64,000 nt of DNA, from contig JAGYXB010001104.1 of assembly GCA_022495005.1 (NCBI GenBank), forward strand, positions 1,426,001 to 1,490,000, in the 5' to 3' direction. The DNA comes from Rhyacophila brunnea. Taxonomy: Eukaryota; Arthropoda; Insecta; Trichoptera; Rhyacophilidae. The notes below the pieces were generated by a model, which worked only from the letters and a program-made list of their open reading frames with translations, was not told the DNA's origin and ran no database searches. Made by a program: the position numbers and the translations under genes. Numbering within the stretch: position 1 is the stretch's first letter; every line of letters begins with the position of its first letter. Shown one piece after another: positions 13,892-26,200 of the stretch.

Positions 13892-13958
13892 ATTTAGAAA
13901 GCGGTGCAGCCAAATTACGGAGAAGGTTGTCAAACAGATACGTCATAATCCTGCTCAC

Positions 13959-14619
13959 TAAGCGCGAATCAAATTGAGGTGCGTGTCGCCTACTGTCACG
14001 CCGTCACGGCGACAAATTTAGTCTATGGTTTCGTCATTTTGCAGAATATTTTGAACGAGCACCATCTCTGTAAACTCACTGAATAATGACACTGATGAAA
14101 AGTGCCAACTATAATGTATTAGTAATTTGAATTATTATTAATCATTCATGCTAATTTCAATTAATTTTAACAGTTTCTACGTGTGCATACGTTAAAATGA
14201 CTTCCGACATGACATCCATAAATAATATTTTGAACAGAACCCAACCTGCAGACCATAGATAACTGACAACATGCTTATAGAAAATACATAGTGCCAACCG
14301 CTAAAAACAAAAAAACCTGATATGGACATGACAGTCGAAAGGTGTAGGCATGTAGATGATGATAAAAAGGTTCATTGAATCATGCAGTGTCGATGCAGTG
14401 CAGTTTAACGTGAGGTGACCTCATTATAATTCTCGTGATTTCAGCAGATTTTGTTAGTTTAAACTAAAGGTTCAAAATGTGCTACGAGATGGGAGCATTA
14501 GTCTGATAACATTTTAAACACCAAGAAAAACGACATTACACACTCTTTTCCGTAGCGGCAGCTTACTGTGACGTCACGTGATAGTCCGCGACACGCACCT
14601 CAATTTGGTTCACGCTTTA
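13959..14619. mobile_element. MITE with TA target site, long inverted termini
   Basis: The left terminus (from 13961) is AGCGCGAATCAAATTGAGG followed by TGCGTGTCGC; the right terminus, reverse complemented, is AAGCGTGAACCAAATTGAGG followed by the same TGCGTGTCGC. The inverted repeat runs for over 30 bp. Both ends abut TA (13959-13960 and 14618-14619), which suits a Tc1/mariner-type duplication. The interior is AT-rich and non-coding. Confidence 0.7.
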
Positions 14620-15297
14620 TCTTCAATCATGAGGTCTTGACGGAGAAGAAAAGTACCAATATTGACACTTTTATCGTATGTCGCAGACATTTCTAACACG
14701 TCGATCGCACCGTATCCCACAAGAATTGAATCGTGAAAATATAAAAAAGCGTGTACGTTAAGTTGTAATGTATGATTTCATTAATAGTTTGAAGGCGATG
14801 CATTAAAAAATCATGTTTATTTCATTAACCAGATTACGTGAAAGTCATTTTCAAATTGACGACGAAGAAGCCAACATTATCCCGTACGTAGCACTTGATT
14901 CGTATTGCATCACTCGTAGCCTGCTACAGGAGTGAGAGAATGAGAAGATTTGATTATCCGTGCTTTAAACTGAGGTTTATTTATTTATTTACTTATTTTA
15001 TTTACTTTATTTATTTATTGTACGATATAAAAAAGGAATAGCACGCCCAAAATACATTAATATACTTGAATATTGTAAAAAGTTTTGTTTCTCGAAAGAT
15101 TTAATTTCTACATTATGTTCCATAGTTTGGTGAGAAAAAACACTATCGTAATAGAGGAAAATTTGGCGAGTCGAAAAAAAAGTCGTTCGAAAGAGGTAAA
15201 AAAAAGATTTTGAAATTGAATATCTTTTATACGGCGATATTTTTTTTCAAATTAGGTACCCGTTTTTTTGTGAGAAACAAAAAACCTATAGGTATAA
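14620..15297. other. AT-rich stretch, no gene
   Basis: Contains TTTA/TTAT simple repeats around 14975-15020. No coding signal. Confidence 0.5.
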
Positions 15298-15314
15298 CTT
15301 GAAAACACATCAGA

Positions 15315-15786
15315 TATATACCCACTAGAAAAAAATAATAGTATTTGAAAAAAAATACGATGCTCGACGGGTTTGAACCCGTAAGTATAACCACTGGTAT
15401 CACGCCAACTGTGCATTATACAATTATGCTACGAGACTCCTATCTAATTACGACAATTTAAACAGTAGGTCATACATGAAATGGTTATCAAATTGTGTTA
15501 TTATTAACTATCGGTTTTTGTGTATTAAATCAAGGAATATTAATTACCTTAATTACTAACCGACACCCAGCTCTCGCAAAAAAATATTTTAGTTATAACG
15601 TCTACTTGAACTTGCTAACAATTTTTAATAAACCATTTCTTTTATTCAACGAATAATTCACAAGATTTTGAGAATGCAACATACCATAATATATTGAACA
15701 TACATAACTTGAAAACACCTCAGGGTTAAAATCCCGTCGAGCGCCGTATTTTTTCAAATATGATTTTTTCTAGTGGGTATATATTT
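15315..15786. repeat. Inverted-repeat element carrying a tRNA-like unit
   Basis: Left arm 15315-15380 (ATATATACCCACTAGAAAAA, then TATTTGAAAAAAAATACG, then GCTCGACGGG) is matched by the reverse complement of the right arm 15729-15786 (ATATATACCCACTAGAAAAA, TATTTGAAAAAATACG, GCGCTCGACGGG). The left arm runs straight into the tRNA-like unit at 15358-15440. Direct copies of AACTTGAAAACACATCAG / AACTTGAAAACACCTCAG lie just outside the left arm and just inside the right arm. No coding sequence. Element class unclear: a fold-back or MITE built on a tRNA-derived sequence. Confidence 0.6.
15358..15440 (-). ncRNA. tRNA-like sequence (pseudogene or SINE head)
   Basis: Minus strand: begins GGAGTCTCGTAGCATAATTG (A-box-like) and later has GGGTTCAAACCCG (B-box with a perfect T-stem). 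It is about 80 nt long. The acceptor stem does not close well, so I read it as a tRNA-derived relic within the inverted repeat, not a working tRNA gene. Confidence 0.45.
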
Positions 15787-17001
15787 GAGAAATGGTTCTT
15801 TTAAAAACCTATACATTTACAAACGATGACAATGCGTAGATACTATATTTTTTTCAGAAATACTATATTTTTTTGGACCCTGTACCTACCTATTATAATT
15901 CACTACTAGGCCTACTTGAATCATATTAAAATGTTTTTAATTTAGAGTGATTTTTTTGCGAGTGTTTTCGGGGAAATTCTTACGAACGATTCTAATTTAC
16001 GAAACGAAAACAATATTATTGCTATGCAGAGACAGGGATTGTTAGCCACTAAACATACAATCAACTTATATGAGATTTGGCCATCAGACAAACAACGTGT
16101 CTGGGCCATGTGGTGTCTCTTGGTGACAGATAAAAATAATTTTGTACGAATTTCCGGGTCAATTTTAAAAGGTGGCGTTTATCATGATTCACGTGGAGAT
16201 AGTGGTGCGGAGAATTCGCACAAATTGCACATATCACATCGACGATTGTTACGCCATGAGTATAATTATTGTTGGTAGGTAATTTGTGGATAAGTAAACA
16301 GAACACAATATTATAAAAATGGTTTCTAACAGTAATGAAATATATGACACATAAAAAGATTGTAAAGATAAATTATAATTTATGAATTATCTCAATTCCA
16401 ATTAAAAAAAATATACATACACTAAGATTCCGCTTCTTTGATTCAGAAACAACACAGCGTAGTATGGAAAGCTGCATGCTGCACAAGATGACAAACGGAA
16501 TGATTGGGTGTGGGAACAAAAAGGGGAAGGTACGCGATGTAATAGAGTTCGCTAAAACCCTAATTGGACAAATTTTGTCGTTCAGTGGTACTCACCGTTG
16601 GTTCAACGGAGCAGTTAAGCTCTGCGGAAGTGCGTAGCAACAGACAAATGCACTCCAAATAAATAATTGCGCATGGAGATAACCAGATTTAAATAAATAT
16701 CTACAGTAAAAAATTTTGAAAGCTTTTGGTAAATAATGTAAAATATATTATATCGTCTGACCCAGAGCAAACTGGCTTAGATACATGAATTTAGCAGTTT
16801 CATTGAGAGAAAAGGTTTAGGCCCTTCATGTCAATAGTATTATAGGATAGCTTCCTAATTTAATATACCCCGGACCTCCACGAAATGTTTGATCACTGTT
16901 CACAACCCCGAAACATAAAAATGAACAATTTGATGATGGATAAGTCAAATTTTAATTTCTTGTACCATATACCGTCATGTGGGTGGCCAAATTGAATTTA
17001 A
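15787..17001. other. Gene-free stretch with one less AT-biased patch
   Basis: Around 16440-16680 the composition is more balanced than the flanks, but the frames are short and carry no domain. Nothing else seen. Confidence 0.4.
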
Positions 17002-19025
17002 CCCTACACTGCATACTGATGCCATTTGGCATCATGATATTTTAATGCAAATATTAATAACCCCCTCTATGATTTCGTTTTTGAAATGTTTTAGTATTTT
17101 TCATTAGTAAATGTTCTAATTATATAGTAGTACAGTTAATTAACAGATGTCTCCAACTTAATACAATTCTTAAAATAATGTCTGACACAAGCGAAAGTGA
17201 TTGAACCTGAAATTCCCCTGTTTCAAATATACCTTTTAGCCAAAGAAAGTACATTCAAGAACATAAAAAAAATATTTCGTGATGCATTCAGGTATGTACT
17301 TTATGATTTTATTATAATTTTTATGCTGAATATCAAATACATAGAAATAATTGGAAAAATGTTTGTGATGCCATTTGGCATCATCATGCATTGACGTACT
17401 TTTTTATGTGTGTACTCTATAATATACTTCAGTGATGAATTGGTTCTCAAATACTAATTTTTTTTCTAGATTGCATTCCAGAAAACGAGCATTAACTAAC
17501 AGAGAGATTGATAATATTTTGGAAAGATAGGACTCTTCAGAAAGCATTGATGGCCTTGATTATTCCGATAGTGACAGTGATATTGAGCCAAATTGTCGAC
17601 CTTTAGAATCAGACGAGAGTGATCATGAAGAAAACGTAGATCACATTTCTTTGGGTACTGGAAATAGGTTAGACAAAACAAAACACCTTCCTAGAGAAAA
17701 TCCAGCATACGATAGGCTATTTAAAGTCAGACCGTTAATCACACACTTAAATGAAAGATTCACTCAAATTCCGTATGAAAAGTACTTATCTGTGGATGAA
17801 CAAATGTGTTCGACCAAAGCTAGAAATTTTATGATACAATACATGCCTATGAAACCAAAGAAATACGGGTTCAAACGATTTGCTTTCAAATTCGAGATTT
17901 ATAGTGGACAAGAAAACAGTCTACCCAGACCAGCAATTGAAGATGATTTAGGAGCGAGCTCAAATGTGGTGGTGAGACTCTGCAGAAATATGCCAAGACA
18001 TCAAAATTTACAACTATATTTCGATAACTATTATACGTCAATCCAATTATTAACTTATCTGGAAAAGGAAGGAATACATAGCCTTGGCACTGTTAGAAAA
18101 AACCGGATTCCATGATGTAAGCTTCCAGATGAAAAGGTTATTAAAAAGGCAACTCGTGGCACTAGTTATGAATTTGTCGGTACCCATGATGGTGTTGAAA
18201 TATCCAATACAGCTTGGAAGGACAATAAAGTAGTGACAATGCTATCAACATTTGCCGGTGAGATTCCATTCACTTCTGTAGCTCGCTTTGATAAGATCCA
18301 GAAAATAAGACTTCCTGTGCAATGCCCCCACGTGATATCTGAATATAATAACCACGTGGGTGGCGTCGATCTTCTGGATAGCTTCTTGGGCAAACAAACA
18401 ATCAAAACGAGAAGCAAAAGATGACCGATGAGAATTTTTTACCATTTACTCGATCTGAAGTCGGTAAATGCTTGGCTTTTATATGAGAGGATTTCGATCG
18501 AGAAGGGTAAACAAGAAAAAACACTTCTTAGTTTATATAAATTTCGCATCAAAGTTGCAAAATGTCTCTGCGCATCAACTTCTAACTCAGCTTTTAAAAG
18601 AGGTCGGCCAAATGGAAATTCTTTGACTCCTGAACCAGTGCGAAAAAAGTTAAAGTCATCCATAGGCCCCACCCGAAGATATACGACGAGATAACAAGTT
18701 CCACTGGCCGATGCACATATATAAGAAACTTCGATGTTAAGGATTAGGATGTAGTGGGTATTCCAGGACAATGTGTGAAAAGTGCAAAGTTGCACTATGT
18801 ATTACTAAAGATAAAAACTGTTTTAAAAATTATCATATTTTTTAAAAAATATTTTTCAATTTACACCTTATTGCATGCAGATGCCATTTGGCATCATATT
18901 GTTTATTTGAATAAAAAAATACAAAAACTTAATTATTTTTTTTAATATTTTTCCCTCGACTTTTACCATAATTCACAACACATATATTTTTTTCATCAAA
19001 AAAGAAAATGTCATGCATTGTAGGG
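17002..19025 (+). mobile_element. piggyBac transposon, TTAA-flanked, 2.0 kb
   Basis: TTAA lies on both sides (16998-17001 and 19026-19029). The left terminus is CCCTACACTGCATAC and the reverse complement of the right terminus is CCCTACAATGCATGAC, so the inverted ends are about 15 bp, as in the piggyBac superfamily. The interior carries a plus-strand transposase frame (17469-18694). The palindrome GATGCCATTTGGCATC occurs three times (17018-17033, 17367-17382, 18880-18895), at least the outer two in subterminal positions. The limits look intact, so the element may still be mobilised in trans. Confidence 0.92.
17469..18694 (+). pseudogene. piggyBac transposase (PGBD4-like), three in-frame stops and internal deletion
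   Basis: A single plus-strand frame reads from SRKRALTNREIDNILER through an acidic stretch (DYSDSDSDIEP) and on to a basic C-terminal end at TAA 18692. Stops interrupt it at 17528 (TAG), 18113 (TGA) and 18422 (TGA), with no frameshift. The three catalytic aspartates of piggyBac transposases are visible: in LSVDEQM, in YFDNYYTS and in GGVDLLD. Compared with the family, a block is missing between the acidic N-terminus and RLFKVRPLITHLNE, where the first part of the DDE_Tnp_1_7 domain should be. A short upstream frame at 17178 (MSDTSESD, then stop) looks like the original start. The C-terminus lacks an obvious cysteine-rich finger. Confidence 0.88.
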
Positions 19026-19029
19026 TTAA

Positions 19030-20352
19030 AAAATGAAATATTAAGTAACCCCAATGTATATTATTACTTGTTTGTGGATATCGATTTAACCACACTAAAA
19101 CGTATTAGAATTGCTATAAAGTTCTGAGTACCGCAGTAATTTTACCACAATGTAACTAGGAAAGAAACTAATAATTTGGAAAGGCTCATTGTCAGAGGAA
19201 ACATCGAAGGTCGATGAGAACTAGTGAGGTCGTCTATCTATACGATGATTCGACCGAATCAATGATATTTCGATATCTTCAGGAATGGATTACAGATCCT
19301 CAACAGTGATAGTCCAAACTTTTTGGTTAAAATATAGGTAATAGTATATATTATTATATTCGTATACCTACGTATACTACTTAACGACATTGTAAACTAA
19401 ATCGTTGTTAATCTTTTTGGAAAGTACGAGTTTAATATTATAAGAAAAAATATGTTTTATTAAAATGACAACCTACAGATCACAAGTAATTACTTGACTA
19501 ATGTATCACGAAACACCAATCTGTGCTGCGAACATGTGCTTCTGTTGCTAGGTGTGTCGAACTGGCGTGGTTTATTTAGGCACGAGGCTATCTTACTTTC
19601 GATAACATTGTAAGGATTGTTAATTTTTTGACAAATCGTTTTTACGTTTTTTTTTAAATTTATATTGGTGTCAGATTCACCCGTGGGCTATGGATATTGT
19701 ATATTGTGTTATGGACATTGCTGTTTAGGTTAAGGGTTGGAACCGCAGCGCGCTTGCGCGCTGTATGTTATTTTTGTTATCGTATTTCAATCAAATTGCG
19801 TTTAAAAAAAATAAGTGAGTAGGAACTGTTATAATTTCTTATCATAATCTTGACCGGTTTCCTTAAGTAAACATTGTAACTGACCTATTTTTGAGTAAAT
19901 CATACAACAGCTTATTTTTATGTATTATGGAAATATAATATTTTTTGGCATTCTGTGAATATTTTTCAAGCTAGGTAGGTACCTACCTATATATCTTGTT
20001 TTCGATCGTTTTATTATTATGAATTCGGGATTGTAACATTATTTTCAATTTTAGGATAAACAAAAACTACATTGTTTTACTGAAACAAGCATAATAATTC
20101 AGTACCACTTTGTTATTACTCATTAGTCTTTGTAAGCCGTTTTTTTCCGATTCCGCAAATAAAATGTAAATTACTATACAAATAATAGTAGGTAGGTATG
20201 TTATTTTTTTAATTTATTAAATAATCGCTGTCTATAAATTATTGATATCTCTTTGGTTGAATAAAGTATGTTAATCATAACTAAAATATAATATATACAT
20301 AATATGAAAATACCTTTGAGAAATGTATTATAATCACAAGAAAAAAGACACC
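19030..20352. other. Gene-free stretch
   Basis: AT-rich, with a small GC-rich palindromic patch near 19745-19765 (GCAGCGCGCTTGCGCGCTG). No coding signal. Confidence 0.5.
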
Positions 20353-20418
20353 TAGCTGACTTCAACCCGAAGCCCCCGGGATTTGGCTCCGTGTGTTCTA
20401 ACCGTTAAGCTACGTGTG
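20353..20418 (-). ncRNA. tRNA-like relic
   Basis: On the minus strand the sequence contains an A-box-like TAGCTTAACGGTTAG and a B-box-like GGGTTGAAGTC, spaced as in tRNA genes. The stems are degenerate. Probably a tRNA pseudogene or the head of an old SINE. Confidence 0.4.
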
Positions 20419-20773
20419 TTGTATCTAATATATATCTAAGAAGTCAGTAAGTGCTTCGGGCCTCCAAATAAATAAAGCCGCCACTAAGTAAAGAGAAATG
20501 AAAATTTGACAAGTGTTGCTACAGTTTAATTTATTATACATTGTAAGGAGGCGTATCGAAATCGATACTACAATATATTCTAAATGTGTACCATAATGTT
20601 ATAATTACAATACAGAAATTATTTATTACTATACTATTTATGTTTAGGTAAATGTGAGTTTATTGGCTTGCTCAATGGCTTTGGACAAAAATAATATGTG
20701 TAAATAACTTTACTATCCTATCAAATAATTCTCCTACGGCACTAATATACTATGTAATTTAAGACTAAAATCC

Positions 20774-21208
20774 TTAACGGCCCACATGCTCAGCGTATTC
20801 TAATACGTCATACGTAATAGTCAAATTTGGGATCACAAAGATTATAAAATATAATTTTTTATCGTAAATATATCACGATATAATGTAACATTAATAAAAT
20901 TTTACTGATGGTGTTGTAAATGCGTTTAAAAATTAATAAATCTAAAAAATCTTAACACCACTGCACATGGATGTACTGAAATATGACTTTATTGTAAAAC
21001 ATTAGAGCGAGAGGTTTAAAAGAATACTATTTTATGTATTAAAAATACTTTATGCAGTCATCAAATGTTTAAAATTAATATAAAGGATAATATGGCTTCA
21101 AAATTATATAAATAGATTATCTACAACGTTTAAGGAATGTCCTGGGTTTTGCTCTGAAAATACCATAAAAGCTCCATTTTGACCTACGCTGAGCATGTGG
21201 GCCCTTAA
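20774..21208. mobile_element. TTAA-flanked MITE, copy 1 (435 bp)
   Basis: TTAA is followed by CGGCCCACATGCTCAGCGTA on the left. The right end reverse complements to TTAA followed by GGGCCCACATGCTCAGCGTA. TTAA duplications and these ends fit a piggyBac-type MITE, though the ends differ from those of the piggyBac at 17.0 kb. The interior matches the element at 25999-26384 in the opposite orientation. No coding sequence. Confidence 0.8.
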
Positions 21209-23141
21209 TCACATATACTTTGCCCTGCCCTCGTACTTACGTCGTACAAAAGTGTGCTATTCCAAAATAAATTCGTGAAAAACAATGAATAATTTCTTCC
21301 AGTTGCACAATATCGATGCAAAATTAATAAATGACGCGGAACATGTGTTTATCAAACATTTTTATCGATAAGGTAAAGATACTGATAAAAAATCGAGTCG
21401 AAGTAATTTTCTTACGTCGATATCAGTACTTTGTGAAAACTGTACGGAAAACAATACATTTTGAATTGTATGAAAACTATTAATTACTCTTTAAATCTAA
21501 AATAAGTGCAACGTAGTTTCTTCCACGTGTTGTGATTAGTTTTGCAATAATTTGAATGAAATATTTGATTGATAAAATCGATTTTGTGTAACAATATGTT
21601 TTTTCTTTATATCTCATAAGTAGATACGTCATGGTGATGTTGTATTCTAAATATTTCATTACGAGTGACGTAGATACACTTAAGATTCACAGAAGAATCT
21701 AATCCTTGATTGTATCAAATTTAATGTAAATGAATAAGGAAAAAAATACGGCTTTGTTCAAATATTTGGTTCATTTATTTATTATTATGAATTAATATTA
21801 TTGTATATTTGAAGTGAAAATAATAATTTAATTAATAATCTCATACAAAATGCGTCATAATGTTTTCGCGAGTTGTGTGCGCAAAGTATTTGATACGTTA
21901 TTTTGTTATGATGTATTTTTGTGTAATATTGCGACTCGGACGTGTGAAATGGCTTAATTTATGGCATTGTTATTGTGAACTACAATTTAACGATGTACCA
22001 CAGCTTTGTAAAGATTTTTATACGACTGTCACATTGAAAAGCTGCGGCCCGCGGTCGTATCGTAGAATATTATTACAAAATAAAGAAAGCATTGGAAATA
22101 CATTTTATTTATCGAAATATCATACAATTAATAAATAACCGAGGCACTAATCTTATTTTATGCATATTCGCAGTGACCAACAGATTTTTCCCCTTTATTG
22201 TGTATGAATCACCAAAACACACGGTACTATCGTGTGATGATTATATTTCTCTACCTGAGAGCCAGACTACCTTATCTTCAAAAAGAGTACTTTCAAGAAA
22301 ACGCAATTTAAAATTTTCATGCCCTTGATGTTATTGTATAGTTTTATTGCTTAAATAAATTTGGATTTTAATGGTATCGTATGATATACTTATTAAATTT
22401 ATCATAATATAGTAAAATAAAATTTTGGTTTATGTTTTCTCGAGAATTTTGGATTTTTTTTAAAAAATCATCCAGAAGAAATGGAAATGTGATAAAAATT
22501 TCACGTCTTCTCAATAAAAATTTCTAAATTTTAGAAGAAAAAACATGTCGAGATAAGAAAATTAAGATTCCCACCACCTTTAGAGAAAACTAATATACTT
22601 ATATATAATATATTCGTAAATTGTCTCGAATACTATTAGGCATCTAAATCTAATACAAACGGTAATTTTGTCCATATGACTTATCATCAACTGCCTATAA
22701 TAAAATAATAAAATTGATAAGATTAAACTGATAATAAAACTCATTTGTATGATACAATATAAAATGGCGGATATTATTAGTGATAATATAAAACAATATT
22801 ATGTAAAAAACAAAAATTATATGTACTTAGGAAATTAAGTAATTTCCCACCGCTATGACACAAAAACGATTGAATATTAAAAACCTCACAGATAATAGGA
22901 AGTTATGTATGTTTTAAATAAATAAATACGCGTGATATAAATTCGAAATCAAGTCGTCGGTGACTTTGAAAAAAGAAAATAAGCCAAAATATTGTATGAT
23001 CATATGCTTTTTTTTGTTCTGAATAATATTTTAGTTAAATTTCTTTCCATGTAGAGTAATACCAAGTACAGAGATACAGGATAATAATATATAGTGATTT
23101 TTCAGTAATCGAAAAACAGTGACAGTGTAAAATAATAATTA
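21209..23141. other. Gene-free stretch upstream of the receptor gene
   Basis: Open frames near 21860-22330 have no recognisable domain or splice context. The last few hundred bases before 23142 may hold the promoter of the receptor gene, but I cannot point to a convincing core promoter. Confidence 0.4.
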
Positions 23142-23243
23142 ATGGTGAAGTTCGAATTAAGATCAAAGGCAGTCGAAGAAGTGATTACTGATTATAGCCA
23201 TGCCACTTTGATAAGAAGACGACAGACATCGACGAGAAGATGA
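23142..23243 (+). other. Upstream ORF overlapping the proposed receptor start
   Basis: A 33-codon frame starts at ATG 23142 and stops with TGA at 23241-23243, overlapping the proposed receptor ATG as ATGA. If this is part of the 5' leader it would favour leaky scanning or reinitiation. It depends on the exon 1 proposal and on where transcription starts, which I cannot see. Confidence 0.3.
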
Positions 23244-23287
23244 TAACGTTCTTGAAACTGATTTCCACCACATTTTTGCTGATGCAG
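23240..23287 (+). CDS. Receptor exon 1 (proposed): signal-peptide start
   Basis: Encodes MITFLKLISTTFLLMQ from an ATG with A at -3. Only a phase-0 junction lets exon 2 stay open, and this requires a GC donor (CAG|GCACGT), so intron 1 would be GC-AG. A canonical donor GTACAT lies five bases further but gives a phase that hits a stop in exon 2. Joined to exon 2 the leader reads as a good signal peptide ending ...IGVVG|QEIDIF. Confidence 0.45.
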
Positions 23288-26200
23288 GCACGTACATAAT
23301 AAAACAATTCTTATAATATTATCTAAGCTTACTATTCATATGATTAACTATCTTATCAAATCCCGATAAGATATATTTTTAACAATACATACTTCAAAAT
23401 ATGATAAATATCTAAGAGCTTACCTAGTAATATAGGTACATAGTACTTTATCCACATAATTTAGTCAAGATCGGTTTCGTGTAATTTATTCATGAATTGG
23501 TCAAACCTATACTTTCAATTGAAATCGCAGTTATATGTTTGTGATTATTATAACTATTGTCATTTTCGACCACGTCTGATCCTAATAAGATCATATGGGC
23601 CTCCACAGAGTGGAGGTTTGTATTAACAGATTTTGTTTTTACGAGAAATGGATGCCGGCCACACACTCAGTCTATTAGATCCATACCAACGTTCCCTCTA
23701 ATTTTTCTATTGTGTGTGCGGATCATCAACGCATCTGATCAGTGGCGTAACCAGGGTTGGTGTCACCCGGTACGGTAAATTTACACCCCCCCCCCATAAA
23801 TCCACACATACAATTTTTCATTGAAACTTATATTTTTAAGGTATTTATTAATTTCAGTGATTTTATGTAATAATAACCCAGAAACCATAATTTTTGAAGT
23901 ACTTTTTGACTTAAATGCCTTTTTAAAAGATACAACCTCCATGCAATCCACTTCCTTGCATATTTGCTGCGAAGCATGATGCTCTTTTACAATATTTTTA
24001 CAACCTCAGCGATAGGTAGGTGGGCCCACCAAAGATCCTGGCCTGGGGGCCCGCTTCACGATGTGGGGCCCATGATAGAATCCATTTGCCAATGAACGAT
24101 TATGAATTTGGATTGACTACTATTGAAATTGATTGTGCTAATAAACAAGCACATTCATCACATGAAAAACAAATTAATTTAAAAATGAATATAATACAAG
24201 TAGTAAAACCTTGTTTACTTAATGAAATAAAGGGGGGGGAGGCGCCAAGATTAGATTTTTTTAAAAGGGAGGCGTAGTAACATAAAGTTTGGAAACCACT
24301 GCCTTACAGGGAACATTGGTCCATACTCTGTCTCATACACAAATTGAAAAACAATATGTGTACTTTCCAGACCCAGGATTCGAACCTGGGACCCACGATG
24401 CTATAGGCCGACGCTTAAGCCGCGCGACCATCGTGGGCGTTCATTTGTGTCATTTACACCGATTGAATGTTAATACATACGTGTTTATTAGTTTCAATTA
24501 TTTGAATTTATTATTATTAATGTTTATACTTCAAAGTGTCTTTTTGTCGATTTTTTTACCTACATAATGATCATATCTATCTCAGGCCCAATTATTCTAA
24601 CCTTGTGTTTATTCATATCAGTAACCTGAAATTCTTAAATCATTACATTATTATAATAATCTTAAATTTTCGAACGAAGAAGCTGTTCTAACACTTAATT
24701 GCATGGTGTTGCCTTGCAGCATTATTCTTTATGTTTCTTTTGTCTGAATGACTTTTTTTTGAATTTGCAGTTTTCTGTACTGGACTAAGTATGCTGACAA
24801 AATGGTTATATTTTTATTCATTTATCAATGTGATCAATTAGAGAAGTAATATGTAGGTACATATATTATAAATTAAACTATTAAAGTGTTGCCATTATGG
24901 ATTTATGGGTTAAGGTAGTATAGCTCTGAGGTACAGATATTATTTGAAGTATTTACATATTCATTTAACCACATTTTATAAATGTACTTTGTGACTACCT
25001 AAATATATCTACTTAATAAAACCCATCAGAAAGTAATTGTGAAAGTAATAGTGGTTTTGGTATTTTATTATATATACAAAACACATATTAATATATTGGT
25101 ATAGTATTATTATGTATGAGTCGTTAACAATAACTATGGTTACATACTTTATCGATGGTTCCGAGGTCCCGTTTAAAATCAACATCGTTCCAGGATTCAT
25201 TAGGTAGACTTTTAAGTATTTTTGAAAACATTCAGGTTCAATGCTTAACCATGATATGATTTTTTACAGCCTCAGTTTACCGATCATTGACCTCTTATCA
25301 AATAAATTAAGATCTGTGAAGTTTCTTTTATAGGTACTATGACGATTTTGACTCCCCTTTTGTTCGTGTTTGCTTGAAATGAATAAAGTAGTCGTAACTG
25401 ATAAACGATGATAACCCATTTGACTCGTGGATAAACAATATTAAACTAACAATAAAATTTCAAATTTCTAGTGTATACTGGAAATTAAATCTATGGAATT
25501 AAATTTGCTTCGGAGAGAGAAATTATCGCAGATCGCATTAAAATAATAATGTAGCGATGATATTATGTGGAATTATTTTAATAAATAATAATTATTATTA
25601 TGTTTTATAATTTAATTCTTGAAATTCAAGGCTTAATGACACTGTTATTACTTATAAAAGATACTTATTATTAATATATTACATGGTTATCAGATGTACC
25701 GACATGAATTTGATGTGTAAGTTATGTGTAGGGGGAAGTCGATAGTATGGGAACGGTTCAAGTAGTATAATAATTATACTTGTAGTGTAGGTATGGGGAA
25801 AAATTAAAAATATTTTTCAATCTCTCCATAGTTTACTGTTATTATCGGTAAAGCCAGTAGCAGCCACGTATTTGGTATATATTGTATTGTTTATTTTAGC
25901 ATCTCAAATATTTTTCAATACCATTTTGTAAAAAAAATAATATACATTTGATATTAATTACACTTTTGTAGTATTCTAATTATTAAAAAACGGCTTGGTT
26001 TAAGGGCGGACATGCTCAGCGTAGGTCAAAATGGAGCTTTTATTGTATTTTCAAAGCATTATCCTGGACATTCTGTAAACGTTGTAGATAATATATTTAT
26101 ACAATTTTGAAGCCTTATTATCCTTTATATTTATTTTTAACATTTGATGACTGCATAAAATATTTTAATTGCATAAAATAGTATTCTTTTAAACCTCTCG

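Noticed and set aside
21860..22328. Two overlapping frames as a possible small gene
   Set aside because: No domain, no splice context, and residue make-up typical of AT-rich noise.
23088..23106. TATATAG and TCAGT as TATA box and initiator of the receptor gene
   Set aside because: They are only about 15 bp apart, too close for a normal core promoter.
24367..24438. tRNA gene (and likewise at 28741, 34990 and 47225)
   Set aside because: The tRNA-like unit is always joined to the same SINE body and has imperfect stems; it is a SINE head.
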